6,991 nt of DNA from Nitrososphaerales archaeon TH1177 (GTDB taxonomy: Archaea > Thermoproteota > Nitrososphaeria > Nitrososphaerales > Nitrososphaeraceae). The position numbers and the translations under genes are program-made. This document shows, one piece after another, positions 5,622 through 6,991 of the stretch. Within the stretch, counting starts at the first letter, position 1. Each line of letters begins with the position of its first letter. The notes beneath the pieces were generated by a model that searched no databases, had not been told where the DNA came from, and saw nothing but the letters and a program-made list of their open reading frames with translations. Where the stretch lies: NCBI GenBank assembly GCA_014523515.1, contig JAATVJ010000170.1, positions 1 through 6,991 on the forward strand, given 5' to 3'.

Positions 5622-5644
5622 GGATACTTTATTATAAAATATCC
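5622..5644. repeat. 23-bp near-perfect palindrome in a gene-free stretch
   Basis: GGATACTTTAT and the reverse complement of ATAAAATATCC match at 10 of 11 positions around a central T. It lies between the P-II pseudogene promoter side and the 3' end of the stress-protein gene. It may be an operator, a hairpin or chance. The remaining 5420-5761 DNA is AT-rich (with a short direct repeat ATCAATAA at about 5587-5602) and holds no gene I can support. Confidence 0.3.
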
Positions 5645-5692
5645 TACATGGTAAGCTAAAAGAGAAATATATGTGACCACTCTGCTGCTCAT

Positions 5693-5731
5693 GTACAAAA
5701 AAACAAAGAATTGAAAATAATAATTATTATT
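5693..5731 (-). terminator. Possible terminator of the universal stress protein gene
   Basis: Downstream of the stress-protein stop on the minus strand is a perfect 16-bp AT palindrome (AATAATAATTATTATT, 5716-5731) followed by a T-rich tract that includes seven consecutive T (rc of 5698-5704). T-rich tracts terminate archaeal transcription. The hairpin is all A/T and weak. Confidence 0.3.
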
Positions 5732-5761
5732 AAATAAATAATTAATTAAATGATGAATACA

Positions 5762-6274
5762 CTACTTTATAACTAATACTGGACAATGTGCATATGTTAC
5801 AACTCCACTAGCTACGCTGCCAAGAAGCATTTTCTTGAAACCTGTTCTTCCTCTTGTTCCTACAACAATTAGGTCAACATTGTTTCCTTCAGAGTAATCT
5901 ACCAATACTATTGATGGATGAGCTGTACGAGGAGTCATAATTACATCTGCTTTAGAATTTAGATTGAGTTTATCAGCTTTATCTTTTATTTTGTTTAGAA
6001 TATTCTGCATCTCTTGTTTTTCTTTTTCATATACTTCTTCAAGTACTTCAGGTTTTCCCCAACTATATGGATAGTCACCATGATACCAAGGATCTATTGG
6101 AAGAATATTTACAATTAGTAACAATTCACTTTTGCATTTTTCCGCTAAATTTATTGCATAGTCAGCAGCTTCAAATGACTTTTCAGACCCATCTACTCCA
6201 ACTAGAATTTTTTTAAAATGGTTTTGTGCAATTTTATTATCTTCAGTAGCAGTAACTTTAATATCATTAACCAA
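5762..6274 (-). CDS. Universal stress protein (UspA family), single domain
   Basis: The 170-residue product holds one Usp domain after about 20 polar residues. The first strand is FKKILVGVDGS (residues 20-30), followed by the helix AADYAINLAEKC, a central charged helix (77-102), and the strand LIVVGTRGRTGFKKMLLGSV. The nucleotide-binding signature G-x2-G-x9-G-S is complete (G139, G142, G152, S153), so this should be an ATP-binding Usp, and the final strand CPVLVIK is intact. The start is a TTG at 6274; an in-frame TAA sits directly before it, and no ATG occurs in the N-terminal region. A TATA-like box (rc of 6302-6311) about 26 bp ahead predicts a very short leader. It is transcribed divergently from the ACR3 gene and shares its roughly 115-bp promoter region. 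Its role is stress response, cytosolic; a link to arsenic stress is inferred only from position. Confidence 0.9.
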   Translation of the reverse strand: MVNDIKVTATEDNKIAQNHFKKILVGVDGSEKSFEAADYAINLAEKCKSELLLIVNILPIDPWYHGDYPYSWGKPEVLEEVYEKEKQEMQNILNKIKDKADKLNLNSKADVIMTPRTAHPSIVLVDYSEGNNVDLIVVGTRGRTGFKKMLLGSVASGVVTYAHCPVLVIK

Positions 6275-6301
6275 TTAGATACAAAAAGAAGGTAATAGCA
6301 C

Positions 6302-6362
6302 TTTAAATAAAAACTTATAATATACATACCAACTATACAATATTCATAACCCGAAAGGAACC
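6302..6362. promoter_or_regulatory. Divergent promoter region between the Usp and ACR3 genes
   Basis: On the minus strand TTTATTTAAA (6311-6302) is a TATA candidate for the stress protein. On the plus strand TTATAATATA (6315-6324) is one for ACR3, predicting a start near 6346. An imperfect inverted repeat spans about 6315-6349 (TTATAATATA against TTATGAATAT on the other strand). AAAGGAAC occurs twice, 30 bp apart (6354-6361 and 6384-6391); the second copy is a Shine-Dalgarno-like site in front of the ATG at 6395. Confidence 0.35.
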
Positions 6363-6390
6363 TAAAGTTTCAAAAATTTACCAAAAGGAA

Positions 6391-6991
6391 CTTGATGTAT
6401 TTAACAAATATCTCTCTATATGGGTAGCAATTTGTATTGTGTCTGGAACTTTGCTAGGATATTTTTTTCCTTCGCTATCTACTTTCTTGTCCGAGATTGA
6501 GTTTGCAAATGTTTCACTTCCTATAGCAATAGTACTTTTGATGATGATGTATCCAATTATGCTTAAAGTAAAATATTCAGAACTGTTGAACTTTAGGAAA
6601 AATGCAAAGGTTATGGCTTTTACATTGACCCTAAATTGGGCAATCCAACCTTTTGTAATGGCTTTTATTGCTTGGTTGTTTATGTCTGTTATTTTTTCTT
6701 CTGTGATTCCTGAAAAATTACATAAAGAATACATGATGGGTATGATAATTCTTGGACTTGCACCTTGTACAGCAATGACACTTGTATGGACATATCTTGC
6801 TAGAGCTAATGTTAGCTGTGCACTACTTCAAGTATCAATTAATGATCTAATTATCCTTGTTCTTTATGTTCCTCTTGGTGTGTTTTTGCTTGGAGCCACT
6901 GGATTTTCTGTTCCTCTTGATACTCTTTTTGTGTCAATCTTACTTTATGTTGCAGTACCTTTGGGATTAGCGGCATTAACGCGACGAGTAA
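6391..6991 (+). CDS. acr3: ACR3-type arsenite efflux permease, start uncertain, truncated by window end
   Basis: The frame reads VFNKYLSIWVAICIVSGTLL, then GYFFPSLS, MMMYPIMLKVKYSEL, LNWAIQPFVMAF and LGLAPCTAMTLVW, and continues open to the window edge. This is the ACR3 (BART superfamily) arsenite/proton antiporter pattern. The helix-4 cysteine essential in ACR3 proteins is present (codon 6766-6768), with the following T-x-V-W motif. At least six hydrophobic segments are seen and the C-terminal third lies outside. No ATG, GTG or TTG occurs in frame between the TAA at 6304-6306 and a GTG at 6439 inside helix 1. The only upstream ATG (6395, behind AAAGGAAC) is one base out of frame. With one extra base after that ATG the protein would start M-x-FNKYLSIWV, a sensible N-terminus. 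So the body is intact, but the start is either mutated or misread. It exports arsenite from the cytoplasm. Confidence 0.85.

Noticed and set aside
6395..6427. Ten-codon minicistron with a Shine-Dalgarno-like site before ACR3
   Set aside because: It is more simply the original ACR3 start displaced by a one-base change than a regulatory leader peptide; no conserved peptide feature is visible.
6378..6734. 118-codon minus-strand open frame
   Set aside because: It lies opposite the ACR3 permease, whose plus-strand frame carries clear family motifs and the essential cysteine.
1..6991. CRISPR array, rRNA or tRNA genes
   Set aside because: No regularly spaced direct repeats and no conserved rRNA or tRNA motifs seen on either strand.

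Overview
This AT-rich window (GC visibly well under 35%) looks like an archaeal chromosome, most probably a thaumarchaeon (Nitrososphaeria). The evidence is TATA-like boxes about 26 bp before predicted transcript starts, few Shine-Dalgarno sequences, secreted proteins full of N-glycosylation sequons, and a P-II-like fragment and small zinc-finger protein of a style I associate with that group. The lineage is an inference, not a database result.

Layout. 1-279: a possible transposase N-terminal scrap on the minus strand at the left edge, then an AT-rich leader. 280-1521: an intact secreted seven-repeat beta-propeller protein. 1522-1896: intergenic DNA with an imperfect inverted-repeat pair and the promoter of the next gene. 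1897-2700: a second secreted protein with a C-terminal beta-sandwich-like domain. 2792-3157: a decayed IS5-family insertion sequence on the minus strand. 3262-3581: a small zinc-binding protein whose second zinc-ligand pair is one base out of frame. 3749-4885: one continuous reading frame, interrupted by a single TAA, that carries a winged-helix protein, the N-terminal half of an ArsC-type arsenate reductase, and a complete aquaporin. 5099-5413: a P-II-like protein broken by two frameshifts (minus strand). 5762-6274: an intact universal stress protein (minus strand). 6391 to the window end: an ACR3-type arsenite efflux permease (plus strand), transcribed divergently from the stress protein and lacking an in-frame canonical start codon.

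The right half is an arsenic-resistance neighbourhood: regulator-like winged helix with an operator-like palindrome, ArsC remnant, aquaporin and ACR3. The most interesting object is the 3749-4885 frame, which looks like an ancestral regulator-ArsC fusion split by a nonsense codon, with the ArsC then truncated and joined to an aquaporin. ArsC keeps its phosphate-binding P-loop but has lost the later redox cysteines, so the surviving system probably exports arsenite (channel and ACR3) and no longer reduces arsenate through this gene. Several independent single-base lesions (zinc protein, P-II, ACR3 start) mean the stretch is either decaying, recoded, or carries sequencing errors. Raw read support decides which.
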